A stretch of 64,000 nucleotides of DNA from Peptoniphilus faecalis. GTDB lineage: Bacteria; Bacillota; Clostridia; Tissierellales; Peptoniphilaceae. The notes beneath the pieces were generated by a model, which had not been told where the DNA came from, made no database searches, and saw only the letters and a program-made list of their open reading frames with translations. Of this stretch, positions 56,394-63,199 are shown piece after piece (position 1 is the stretch's first letter; each line of letters begins with the position of its first letter). The stretch is taken from contig NZ_JABDSR010000001.1 in NCBI RefSeq assembly GCF_012976305.1, positions 62,001 to 126,000 of the forward strand. The letters are read 5' to 3'. The position numbers were made by a program, and so were the translations under genes.

Positions 56394-56447
56394 AAATATT
56401 TATTTGTTTTAAGTCCTTTTACTTTGGTAGGTGCGAGGACTTTTTTA
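56394..56447 (+). ncRNA. Candidate prophage small RNA against the early operon
   Basis: An extended -10 TGATATAAT (TATAAT at 56382-56387) is followed by nested inverted repeats: GGCAAATA/TATTTGCC outside and AAGTCCT/AGGACTT (56411-56442) inside, with a six-T run right after. It reads opposite to the early genes in an 100-base gap between two of them. Promoter and intrinsic terminator without a reading frame suggest an antisense or regulatory RNA of about 50-60 nt. Confidence 0.55.
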
Positions 56448-56453
56448 TTTGCC

Positions 56454-56681
56454 TTATTCACTTTTTCTCCTTTTTAAATACTTATCTTTCACATACTTTG
56501 AAAACTTCCCGTAATCTTGGAAAACATCGATCCCACATTGTCTATGATAAGATTCCGTTTCCTCTTCTAGGAACTTTCTATAATCTTGTATTTCAAAATC
56601 TTCTCTATCGGCAATGTTCTTTTTCTCAAAATATGCCCTTAAAATTCCTGTGGCAGTTCTTCTATTTGCTTTCAATCTCAT
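56454..56681 (-). CDS. Hypothetical phage protein (75 residues)
   Basis: Basic, helical protein MRLKANRRTATGILRAYFEK. ATG 56681 overlaps the stop of the upstream membrane peptide gene (ATGA-like), consistent with coupling. Not recognised. Confidence 0.6.
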   Translation of the reverse strand: MRLKANRRTATGILRAYFEKKNIADREDFEIQDYRKFLEEETESYHRQCGIDVFQDYGKFSKYVKDKYLKRRKSE

Positions 56682-56854
56682 CACCTCACTAAAAACTTAA
56701 AAAAACTGTCAATAACTTCTACACCTGCGTACAAAAACCAAAATATAAATTTAATGGAAATCAAACTTATAAAATATAAGGCTTTCGCAAGAATCAGCAA
56801 GCCTATCAATCTCCTGATTGTTAATAAGATGTTATATTTACTAACTTTAATCAT
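56681..56854 (-). CDS. Small phage membrane protein (57 residues)
   Basis: MIKVSKYNILLTIRRLIGLL then LAKALYFISLISIKFIFWFL: two hydrophobic segments. ATG 56854 has AGAGAGGATA and overlaps the preceding gene by eight bases. Unknown function. Confidence 0.6.
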   Translation of the reverse strand: MIKVSKYNILLTIRRLIGLLILAKALYFISLISIKFIFWFLYAGVEVIDSFFKFLVR

Positions 56855-56972
56855 CTCTATCCTCTCTTTCCTTTTGCCACTTTTTAAACTTTTCTGCCAT
56901 GAGATTTATAAAAGCGTCCCAGTCAGCCTGTGTATCGCTATATTCGATGGCAACGTCAAAATTCTTGTCCAT
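56847..56972 (-). CDS. Small phage protein (41 residues)
   Basis: MDKNFDVAIEYSDTQADWDA followed by a helical lysine-rich end. ATG 56972 with a strong GGGGGATC site; overlaps antirepressor and next gene. Not recognised. Confidence 0.6.
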   Translation of the reverse strand: MDKNFDVAIEYSDTQADWDAFINLMAEKFKKWQKEREDRDD

Positions 56973-57735
56973 AAGATCCCCCTAAAAATTTGTTAGTAAA
57001 GTAAATCTGTCCTTTACCAGTCATCTTTGTTGTTGTAGTTGTTCTTGTACTGCCATCGGGGTTATTAATTACTCTTACTTTTGTCTCAAAAAGCCCTTGT
57101 TCCATAGATCTTTGCGTAGGCTGATTTCGTCTTTCTCCGCCCTTACAGAGATAACCTTGGTCTCTTAGTAGAGCAAATAACCTGTTCTGTCCCATGTTTG
57201 GTAGACCATTTTGTTTTAATCTTTTTGCAAACTCGCCTATAAGGATTGAGTTCTCAGCAACTTCGCAGGAATCGGAAAATAAAGCTTTAGGTCTATTTCT
57301 TTCGTTTTCTTCTTCGGCTGCAATTCTTCTTTGCTTCTCTTCTTTGAGAGTTGTTGCAAGTTGTATTAGATAATCGGGATCTGTAAGAGTCCTTTCAATG
57401 ACTGTTTCTGTCATGTATGCTCCGTGCTTTCTTATACTTGGTAATACTTCTGATGTAACCCAATCGGCAAATCTTTCTGCTTCTGGTTTTCGACTTTGGA
57501 AAATTAGTTTGTAGAGATTCGACTCATTGATAAAATTTGCTTGTTGCCTTCCACCGTTTGTAAGGATGTCGGTAGTAGCGACCCCCTTTGAGTTAAGCCT
57601 TGATTTAGCATCTCTTGTATTTTTAATTTCTAGAATTTCGCATACATCGTTTAAATTGAAATAAGGCTCATCATTAATAATCGATGTTCTTACTTGACCA
57701 AAATCTTTATTTTCAAAAATTCTTAAATCATTCAT
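56956..57735 (-). CDS. Phage antirepressor (BRO-N plus KilAC/ANT)
   Basis: 259 residues. Residues 1-110 are BRO-N (RTSIINDEPYFNLNDVCEIL, FADWVTSEVLPSIRKHGAYM); 160-255 are the ANT domain (GEFAKRLKQNGLPNMGQNRL, ending TGKGQIYFTNKF). Expressed from the early promoter, it would interfere with CI-type repression. Confidence 0.93.
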   Translation of the reverse strand: MNDLRIFENKDFGQVRTSIINDEPYFNLNDVCEILEIKNTRDAKSRLNSKGVATTDILTNGGRQQANFINESNLYKLIFQSRKPEAERFADWVTSEVLPSIRKHGAYMTETVIERTLTDPDYLIQLATTLKEEKQRRIAAEEENERNRPKALFSDSCEVAENSILIGEFAKRLKQNGLPNMGQNRLFALLRDQGYLCKGGERRNQPTQRSMEQGLFETKVRVINNPDGSTRTTTTTKMTGKGQIYFTNKFLGGSYGQEF

Positions 57736-57750
57736 TTTTGATCCTTTCTT

Positions 57751-57933
57751 TTAAATCTCTAAAATTTTTTTAATCTGTTCCAATCTATCACTGTTGTTTC
57801 TATTGCCCTTGACTATGTCAAAAGCATAACCAACACTGATTTCCATCTCTTCAGCTAACTTTTGATAAGTGTAGCCCTTTCTTTTCATTGCAATGCTAAT
57901 TTTTTCTTCCAAAGAAAGATCCCTGATTGTCAT
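57751..57933 (-). CDS. Cro-like HTH protein
   Basis: 60 residues. EEKISIAMKRKGYTYQKLAE then MEISVGYAFDIVKGNRN is an XRE-type HTH. First gene of the leftward early operon, facing the CI-like gene, so a Cro-type switch protein. AGGTGAG precedes ATG 57933. Confidence 0.85.
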   Translation of the reverse strand: MTIRDLSLEEKISIAMKRKGYTYQKLAEEMEISVGYAFDIVKGNRNNSDRLEQIKKILEI

Positions 57934-57984
57934 ATTCTCACCTGCCTTTATAAGCTTTAGATTTTGTCTTGCGTTTTGTTAGAT

Positions 57985-58150
57985 TTTATGCTAATATTTA
58001 AGCATAAAAATAACACTTGATTAACGGCTTGGTAATCCTAATCACAAAATTATTTTTATAAAATTTAAGTGCTAAATTTATGCTTAATTTTTAGCTTAAA
58101 TTAAGTATAATAGATTATATTCTAATTGTCAATAGATTTTAATCTATTGT
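57985..58150. promoter_or_regulatory. CI/Cro operator region
   Basis: Several related inverted repeats: TTTATGCT..8..AGCATAAA (57985-58008), TTAAGTGCTAAATTTATGCTTAA-like (58065-58087), AATTTTTAGCTTAAATT (58086-58102), and CAATAGATTTTAATCTATTG (58130-58149). The shared core AGC(A/T)TAAA suggests binding sites for the two HTH proteins on either side. Confidence 0.7.
58104..58132 (-). promoter_or_regulatory. Early leftward prophage promoter
   Basis: TTGACA (58127-58132), 17-base spacer, TATACT (58104-58109) on the minus strand, overlapping operators. A rightward -10 TATAAT at 58106-58111 for the CI-like gene overlaps it, so the two promoters would exclude each other. Confidence 0.78.
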
Positions 58151-58187
58151 TTTAAAAATTTTTAGCACTTTTGAAAGGTGTGTAAAA

Positions 58188-58493
58188 ATGAATAGTTATG
58201 AAATGTATGAAAGGATACAAAAGTTAATTTCAGAAAAAGGAATTACAGTAGCTGAACTTGAAAGAAGAGTTGGAGTAAGTAATGCAACTATATCAAGATG
58301 GCAAAAATCAATTCCATCTGCTGACAAATTACAAAGAGTAGCAAAAGAGCTTGGAACAACAATGGATTACTTAGTTACTGGTAACGAAGAAGACACTCAG
58401 AGTAAAATTATTGCTCGCGAAGCAAGTGGACTTACAGATAGTCAAGTTGCACTTATACGAAATATGATCAAAGAATTTAAAGAAAGAAATTAA
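58188..58493 (+). CDS. CI-like XRE-family repressor
   Basis: 101 residues. HTH: MYERIQKLISEKGITVAELE and VGVSNATISRWQ, then LGTTMDYLVTGNEE. A short C-terminal helix replaces a peptidase domain, so induction should depend on ImmA-type cleavage or the antirepressor. AAAGGTG precedes ATG 58188. Confidence 0.92.
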   Translation: MNSYEMYERIQKLISEKGITVAELERRVGVSNATISRWQKSIPSADKLQRVAKELGTTMDYLVTGNEEDTQSKIIAREASGLTDSQVALIRNMIKEFKERN

Positions 58494-58508
58494 AAAGGGT
58501 GTGATTAA

Positions 58509-59063
58509 TTGGACTGGAGAAGCGACTATTATTTATACGAAAGAATCTCTCATTTTTTAAAGGTAAATAATATAACAGATTATTTTGATCCATTTTTCTA
58601 CTGTCGAAGTATGGGCTGAAATTTGATCCCTTATACTACTGACGGCTTTCAAGATGACAGATTTTTTGAACTTTATGACATAAGTGAAGATGGATTTAGT
58701 ATTTATGAAAACAATGAGTATTATATTTTTTATAATCCTTTGAGATACGAACCACGAATTAATTTTACAATCTCGCATGAAATTGGACATATAGAATTAT
58801 TTCACCATTTCCTATTACCTCAAAAAGTTTTGATGAGTTCCAGGTATAAACATACTGTTTGGGAAAAACAAGCAGATACTTTTGCAGGAAATATTTTAAT
58901 GCCAGCAAAAGAATTTAAAAATTTGAGAGACCTTAATCGAAAACCTTATGTCGAAGGATATAGATATGGAGTAAGTAACCAAGCTTTGCAAGTACGATGG
59001 AATACCCTTGATTATGATCTTAGGCAGTTTAATAAAATTAATCCTAATGAGGTGATTTTATGA
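58509..59063 (+). pseudogene. ImmA/IrrE-family metallopeptidase with in-frame TGA
   Basis: Reading from TTG 58509 gives an N-terminal part (DWRSDYYLYERISHFLKV), a TGA at 58617-58619 where Trp (TGG) is plausible, then an intact 146-codon stretch with HEIGHIELFHH, the zinc-protease motif. A restart at TTG 58623 is possible and would keep the catalytic part. Such proteases cut the neighbouring repressor during induction. Confidence 0.72.
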
Positions 59064-59548
59064 AATTAATTTGGTTTCTTATCATAGGCTGGTGGTATTT
59101 ACCTATTAAATGGGTCTTCAAACTCATCTTTTCAAATAATTCAGCTCAAAAAGTTGGTAATGATTTGAAATTTGAAGTAAGAACCTGGAATGAGTTTGCC
59201 GACAATATTAAAATGTGGCAATCGCAAAACGCTAGGAATCAATGGATAGGTGCTCATTACACTGAAAAACCAACTTATCAGTATTCGTAGCAAAGTAACA
59301 TCCCAGTAAACTTTGTCGCAGAGCCTACTAATGAATATGACAATAAAGCAATTGCAGTTTATCTTGATGGATTGCACATAGGATATGTCCCTCATGAAAT
59401 AAATATGAAATATCATGACTTTATATTAAACACAGGAACTGCTATAGCAGAGATCCATGGTGGCAACAGAAAAAAACTTGATGAGCATGGAGATGTAATT
59501 ATAGAAAAATTTGACCCAATTGTAGAAGTTAGCATAATCAAAGATTAG
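59060..59548 (+). pseudogene. HIRAN-domain protein with in-frame TAG
   Basis: ATG 59060 opens a membrane helix (LIWFLIIGWWYLPIKWVF) and a linker; TAG at 59288-59290 (codon 77) interrupts; then VNFVAEPTNEYDNKAIAVYL and HIGYVPHEI give a HIRAN domain to 59548. Without readthrough only the N-terminal 76 residues are made. HIRAN binds DNA ends in helicases; in small phage proteins its role is unknown. Confidence 0.72.
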
Positions 59549-59563
59549 AAAGGAGAAAATAAA

Positions 59564-60097
59564 ATGAAAAAAAACGTTAAAAATGTATTAGCAATTGGAT
59601 CTATCGCATTACTTTTAACAGCTTGTGGTGGAAAGACAAACGAGGTTAAAAATGAACCCCCAAAAGAAAATAAAACTAATGCAGTAGAATCTGTTGAAAG
59701 CAAACAAGAATCATCAAAAGAAAGTAACATCTTTGAAGATGAATCAGCAAAAGTCATTATCAAAAATTACGAATTTCTAAAAAGTCAATATGATGAGAAT
59801 GTTGACATTGTAGCACTTACAATAGAATTCACAAATAAAACTGATGAAGCCGTTGACCCTTGGTTTGGTACTCCACTAAAAGGAGAACAAGAAACTGATA
59901 AAACTATAGAATTGCTTGATGGTGCAAATGGTCTTTTCCCTGAAGATTATAAACCAGACCTTGTTGCTGCATCTGATGTACAAGTGAAACCAGGTGCAAC
60001 TGTAGAAGCTGTTATTGGCTATCAACTAAAAATAAAAGATAGCCCAGTATATGTTAGAGATTGGGACGGAAACTTTGAATATGTATTAAATAAATAA
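59564..60097 (+). CDS. Surface lipoprotein with DUF5067-like domain
   Basis: 177 residues. Signal peptide with lipobox LLLTAC (Cys21), a Lys/Glu/Ser-rich linker, then a beta domain (KVIIKNYEFLKSQ; VALTIEFTNKTDEAVDPWF; VKPGATVEAVIGYQL) of DUF5067 type. Lysogeny-region lipoproteins in Firmicutes phages can block superinfecting phage DNA (Ltp of TP-J34). GAAAGGAG precedes ATG 59564; own terminator downstream. Confidence 0.88.
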   Translation: MKKNVKNVLAIGSIALLLTACGGKTNEVKNEPPKENKTNAVESVESKQESSKESNIFEDESAKVIIKNYEFLKSQYDENVDIVALTIEFTNKTDEAVDPWFGTPLKGEQETDKTIELLDGANGLFPEDYKPDLVAASDVQVKPGATVEAVIGYQLKIKDSPVYVRDWDGNFEYVLNK

Positions 60098-60136
60098 CCA
60101 TAAAAAATAGAGAACGTGACAAGCACATCCCCTAAT

Positions 60137-60158
60137 AAAGTGTTATAAATAACGCTTT
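60137..60158 (+). terminator. Terminator after the lipoprotein gene
   Basis: AAAGTGTTAT/ATAACGCTTT 10-bp stem (one G-U) with a two-base centre and TTTTACC following. Confidence 0.68.
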
Positions 60159-60238
60159 TACCTTTGCAAAACAATTATACCACATTTGTTTAATTAATTC
60201 TATTAGATTGATTTTTTGTATCCTATTTAGGAGGCAAA

Positions 60239-61432
60239 ATGGCAATCAAAGACTTAGGTGGCGGTCGCTACCAAATACGAATTGATAAGAAAGATTATAG
60301 CACAGGCGCAAGGAAAACAAAAACCTTGACCCTAGAAACTGAACTTACTGGTAGACAACTAGATGCTTTGTTGTTTACCAAGGAAGCCGTGTTAGAAAGA
60401 GAGGTAGATAAAGAATTAAATGAAGTTTCCAATCCTGGAGACTTAAATTTAAAAGATTACTTTGAAAAGATATTTATAAAAAATAAAAAGCGTGAGCAAA
60501 ACACTATCGACTGGTATGTAAGATACCTAAGAAATAGAACTTATACTTTTTTTGGCAACAAGAAAATTAAGACTATAAGTGACTTAGATGTAAAAAACTT
60601 TTTCTCTATGCTTGATAATGCTAAAAAAGCTAATGGCAAGCCATTGTCACAAAAAACTAAAAAACATTATTTGACAGTCTTAAAAGCAATTTTTGAGGAC
60701 TGCGTCGATAGAGATCTCATGAATAAAAACCCTGCAAGTAAAATTCAAGTTAATGTACCCAACAGACCCTTGTCTGTATCTAAGTTTTACACTCCAGATG
60801 AGTTAAAAGAAAACTTAGAAAAACTGTCAGAGTATGCTACTACTGATAAATTAACTTATTTTGTCTTATCCTATGTCTGCGGCTTTAGACCTGCTGAAAT
60901 TATGGGACTAGTATGGAATAAAGTTAGCTTTGAAAGAAAAGAAATCCTGGTGGACAAGTCTTTAGCAGCTACAACAAAGGGATACATCTATAAAAGCACA
61001 AAAAACGAGAATGTCAGGACTTCAATTTTGACTGACTATGCACTGTCGCTTTTAAAAGTCCATAAAAATAACGAGAAAATGAAATATACAGAATTAAAAT
61101 TAAAAATTCCTTTTGAAGAAAACTATGTCTTTACCTTAGACGATGGATCTCATTGGGGCAAAGGAAAATTCCGAGATTTCTGGTGTAAGTTTTGTAAACA
61201 ACATGGATTAAGATATATACCGCCTTATGGACTAAGACATACAAGTGCAACTCTGCTAGCCTATGCAAATGTCCCTTTGCCAAGCATAGCTAAACATTTG
61301 GGAGACTACAGCATAGAGTCAGCTCAAAAATATATACACGCAGTTGAGGATAACCGAGATATATATGAGAGTGCCTTTGACTTACCAAACAGAGTTAAAG
61401 TTAAGAAAAAGGATAATGTAATATCTTTTTAA
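60239..61432 (+). CDS. int: Tyrosine-recombinase phage integrase
   Basis: 397 residues. N-terminal AP2-like arm-binding domain (GGGRYQIRIDKKDYSTG), SAM-like core-binding domain (NTIDWYVRYLRNRTYTFFGN), and catalytic domain with Arg in SYVCGFRPAEIMGL, HxxR in PYGLRHTSATLLA, His in AKHLGDYSIE and the nucleophile Tyr in SAQKYIHAVEDN. It is next to attR in tRNA-Leu, 205 bases from the core. AGGAGG precedes ATG 60239. Confidence 0.96.
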   Translation: MAIKDLGGGRYQIRIDKKDYSTGARKTKTLTLETELTGRQLDALLFTKEAVLEREVDKELNEVSNPGDLNLKDYFEKIFIKNKKREQNTIDWYVRYLRNRTYTFFGNKKIKTISDLDVKNFFSMLDNAKKANGKPLSQKTKKHYLTVLKAIFEDCVDRDLMNKNPASKIQVNVPNRPLSVSKFYTPDELKENLEKLSEYATTDKLTYFVLSYVCGFRPAEIMGLVWNKVSFERKEILVDKSLAATTKGYIYKSTKNENVRTSILTDYALSLLKVHKNNEKMKYTELKLKIPFEENYVFTLDDGSHWGKGKFRDFWCKFCKQHGLRYIPPYGLRHTSATLLAYANVPLPSIAKHLGDYSIESAQKYIHAVEDNRDIYESAFDLPNRVKVKKKDNVISF

Positions 61433-61433
61433 A

Positions 61434-61506
61434 AAGTGGATACTTTTTTACAAACAAACTTTTAAAAGGCTTAAAATAAAGAATCCATTCTAAAAAAAGT
61501 GGACAT
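61434..61506 (+). promoter_or_regulatory. Putative integrase arm-type sites (right)
   Basis: AAGTGGATAC at 61434-61443 is identical to 33581-33590; AAGTGGACAT at 61497-61506 is a close second copy in the same direction, both between int and attR. Confidence 0.5.
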
Positions 61507-61566
61507 TTGGTGTGGATTTTGGCAAAAATAGACGACAAAAAAACAATATTACACGAGAATAAAAAA

Positions 61567-61628
61567 ATCGTGTATCACTGTAAACCGCTTAAAATACAAA
61601 CAAACGATAATTTACAATAATACACGAT
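61567..61628 (-). terminator. Prophage-borne terminator downstream of tRNA-Leu
   Basis: On the minus strand an 18-bp stem (ATCGTGTATTATTGTAAA / TTTACAGTGATACACGAT, two G-U) with a 26-base loop, followed by seven T. It starts ten bases after the tRNA CCA and its foot repeats the foot of the displaced host terminator at 33455-33494. Confidence 0.82.
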
Positions 61629-61637
61629 AACATAAAA

Positions 61638-61664
61638 TGGTGCTAAAGGTGGGACTCGAACCCA
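61638..61664 (-). repeat. attR core within tRNA-Leu
   Basis: Identical 27 bases to attL. It supplies the 3' end of the intact tRNA-Leu, so integration leaves the tRNA functional. Confidence 0.93.
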
Positions 61665-61724
61665 CACGATCTTGCGACCGCCAGATTTTGAGTCTGGTGC
61701 GTCTGCCAATTCCGCCACTCTAGC
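61638..61724 (-). tRNA. tRNA-Leu(CAA)
   Basis: 87 nt including encoded CCA. Acceptor GCTAGAG/CTTTAGC, long variable arm typical of class II tRNA, anticodon stem CCAGA/TCTGG with loop CTCAAAA, anticodon CAA reading UUG. It is the prophage insertion target. Confidence 0.96.
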
Positions 61725-61759
61725 AAAAAAAGAAGTGTCTAAGACACTTCTATATATTG

Positions 61760-61837
61760 TGGGGTGGATAGTGGGAATCGAACCCACGATCTTCAGGACC
61801 ACAATCTGACGCCTTAACCAGCTAGGCCATACCCACC
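61760..61837 (-). tRNA. tRNA-His(GTG)
   Basis: 78 nt with CCA and an encoded extra G at -1 opposite C73, the histidine identity pair. Acceptor GTGGGTA/TATCCAC, anticodon loop TTGTGGT with GTG, T-loop GTTCGATTC. The anticodon stem closes with an A-C mismatch. It is 35 bases upstream of tRNA-Leu and probably co-transcribed. Confidence 0.95.
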
Positions 61838-61886
61838 ACGAACAATATATATCTTAACAAATTATATATTTTTTGTCAATTGTTTT

Positions 61887-62471
61887 TTACATTATTGAAA
61901 GTTTATCTCGAAGATTCTTTAATGCTCTTGCTCGGTGACTAATTTCATTTTTCTCTTCATGGCTCATCTCTGCAAAGGTCTTGTCAAATCCGTCTGGTAC
62001 AAAGATGCTGTCATAGCCAAATCCATTGTCGCCTTTTTCTTCAAGTGAAATTTTACCAGAACAAACTCCTTCAATAGGAATAATGTTTTTATCTTCATCG
62101 ATTAAAACTATTTGTGTTTTAAAATATGCGCTTCTGTCTTCTTTGTTTTTTAGATTATTTAATAATTTCTCTCTATTCTTTTTGTCATCATGCTCTGATG
62201 CATATCTTGCAGAATGAACTCCTGGTTCTCCATTGAGTGAATTTACAAATAAACCCGTGTCATCTGCTAAAACTGCGTAATTAACTCTATCTGCCATTGC
62301 ACTTGCTTTTTTTAATGCGTTGTCATATAAAGTGTCGCCATCTTCTATTACTTCAAAATCCAAGCCTTCTATATCTGATTTCCCATAAATTTTTACGTCT
62401 AAATCTTGTAAAATTTCCCTTATTTCTCTTAACTTATTAATATTATCAGTGGATAAAACTAATTCTCTCAT
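61887..62471 (-). CDS. rdgB: XTP/dITP pyrophosphatase (RdgB/HAM1)
   Basis: 194 residues. LVLSTDNINKLREIREIL, AVLADDTGLFVNSLNGEPGV and GDNGFGYDSIFVPDG are the family motifs. It hydrolyses non-canonical purine triphosphates. Overlaps rph by four bases, the usual rph-rdgB pair. Confidence 0.96.
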   Translation of the reverse strand: MRELVLSTDNINKLREIREILQDLDVKIYGKSDIEGLDFEVIEDGDTLYDNALKKASAMADRVNYAVLADDTGLFVNSLNGEPGVHSARYASEHDDKKNREKLLNNLKNKEDRSAYFKTQIVLIDEDKNIIPIEGVCSGKISLEEKGDNGFGYDSIFVPDGFDKTFAEMSHEEKNEISHRARALKNLRDKLSIM

Positions 62472-63184
62472 ATATACTTCTCCACAATTTCAAAATATTT
62501 AAAAATATCTTCAATTCCTCTTTTAGCGCCCTTTAAAAATTCATTTAGCTCTTCAACTGAAAAAGTATCCCCTTCGCCAGTCCCTTGAATTTCTATTAGT
62601 TCAAATTTATCGTTCATGACAACATTTAAGTCAACATCAGCATTTGAATCTTCCCTGAAATCTAAGTCTACTAAATTTATTCCGCCAACTTTTCCTACAC
62701 TAATTGCAGCAACTTTAGAAATTATTGGGTCTTCTTTGAATTTTCCATTTTCCAAAGCTTTTTTCACTGCAATTTTAAGTGCAATATAAGATCCCGTTAT
62801 GGATGCGGTTCTTGTTCCACCGTCAGCCGAAATGACATCGCAGTCGATCCATATCGTCCTTTCCCCAATTTTATCTAAATCTATACATGATCTAAGTGTT
62901 CTCCCAATTAATCTTGAAATTTCACTGCTTCTTCCGTCAAGTTTTCCCCTTGAGATGTCCCTTACTTTTCTTGTTGGAGTTGAGCCAGGAAGCATTGAGT
63001 ATTCGCTTGAAAGCCATCCTTTATTCTTTCCTCTTAAAAATGCAGGGACTTTATTTTCAATCATCGCTGTACAAATAACTTTTGTTTCTCCCCATTCAAT
63101 TAATACAGAACCATCTGGATGTCCCAAATAATTTGGCGTTATTCTAATTTGTCTTATTTCGTCGTTTTGTCTATCTTCTCTCAT
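62468..63184 (-). CDS. rph: Ribonuclease PH
   Basis: 238 residues. SVLIEWGETKVICTA, RGKNKGWLSSEYSMLPGST, SRLIGRTLRSCIDL and DCDVISADGGTRTASITGSY are characteristic. Phosphorolytic 3' exonuclease that trims tRNA precursors. Followed by rdgB. Confidence 0.97.
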   Translation of the reverse strand: MREDRQNDEIRQIRITPNYLGHPDGSVLIEWGETKVICTAMIENKVPAFLRGKNKGWLSSEYSMLPGSTPTRKVRDISRGKLDGRSSEISRLIGRTLRSCIDLDKIGERTIWIDCDVISADGGTRTASITGSYIALKIAVKKALENGKFKEDPIISKVAAISVGKVGGINLVDLDFREDSNADVDLNVVMNDKFELIEIQGTGEGDTFSVEELNEFLKGAKRGIEDIFKYFEIVEKYI

Positions 63185-63199
63185 AATTCCCTTTCTTAC

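Larger units (their letters stand above)
33497..61664. mobile_element. Defective prophage integrated in tRNA-Leu(CAA)
   Basis: About 28.2 kb between two copies of a 27-base sequence equal to the tRNA-Leu 3' end. Contents: integrase next to the right end, divergent CI/Cro control, antirepressor, recombination/replication block, late regulator, terminase-portal-gp7, tail fibres, and amidase-holin lysis genes. No major capsid, scaffold, head-tail connector, tail tube or tape measure gene is present, and at least five reading frames are broken, so it is probably unable to form virions. It carries accessory modules: AAA/TOPRIM pair, RelBE, type I toxin-antitoxin, pentapeptide protein and a surface lipoprotein. 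Confidence 0.93.

Noticed and set aside
58617..58619. TGA read as tryptophan
   Set aside because: TGA is a normal stop in this genome (e.g. PBP and AAA ATPase genes) and only one internal TGA was found.
36972..59290. Prophage-wide recoding of TAG (as in some gut phages)
   Set aside because: Other prophage genes, for example the 27-residue toxin and the 42072-42488 gene, end at TAG, only two frames contain internal TAG, and no suppressor tRNA is seen; a third broken frame uses TGA. Random decay is simpler.
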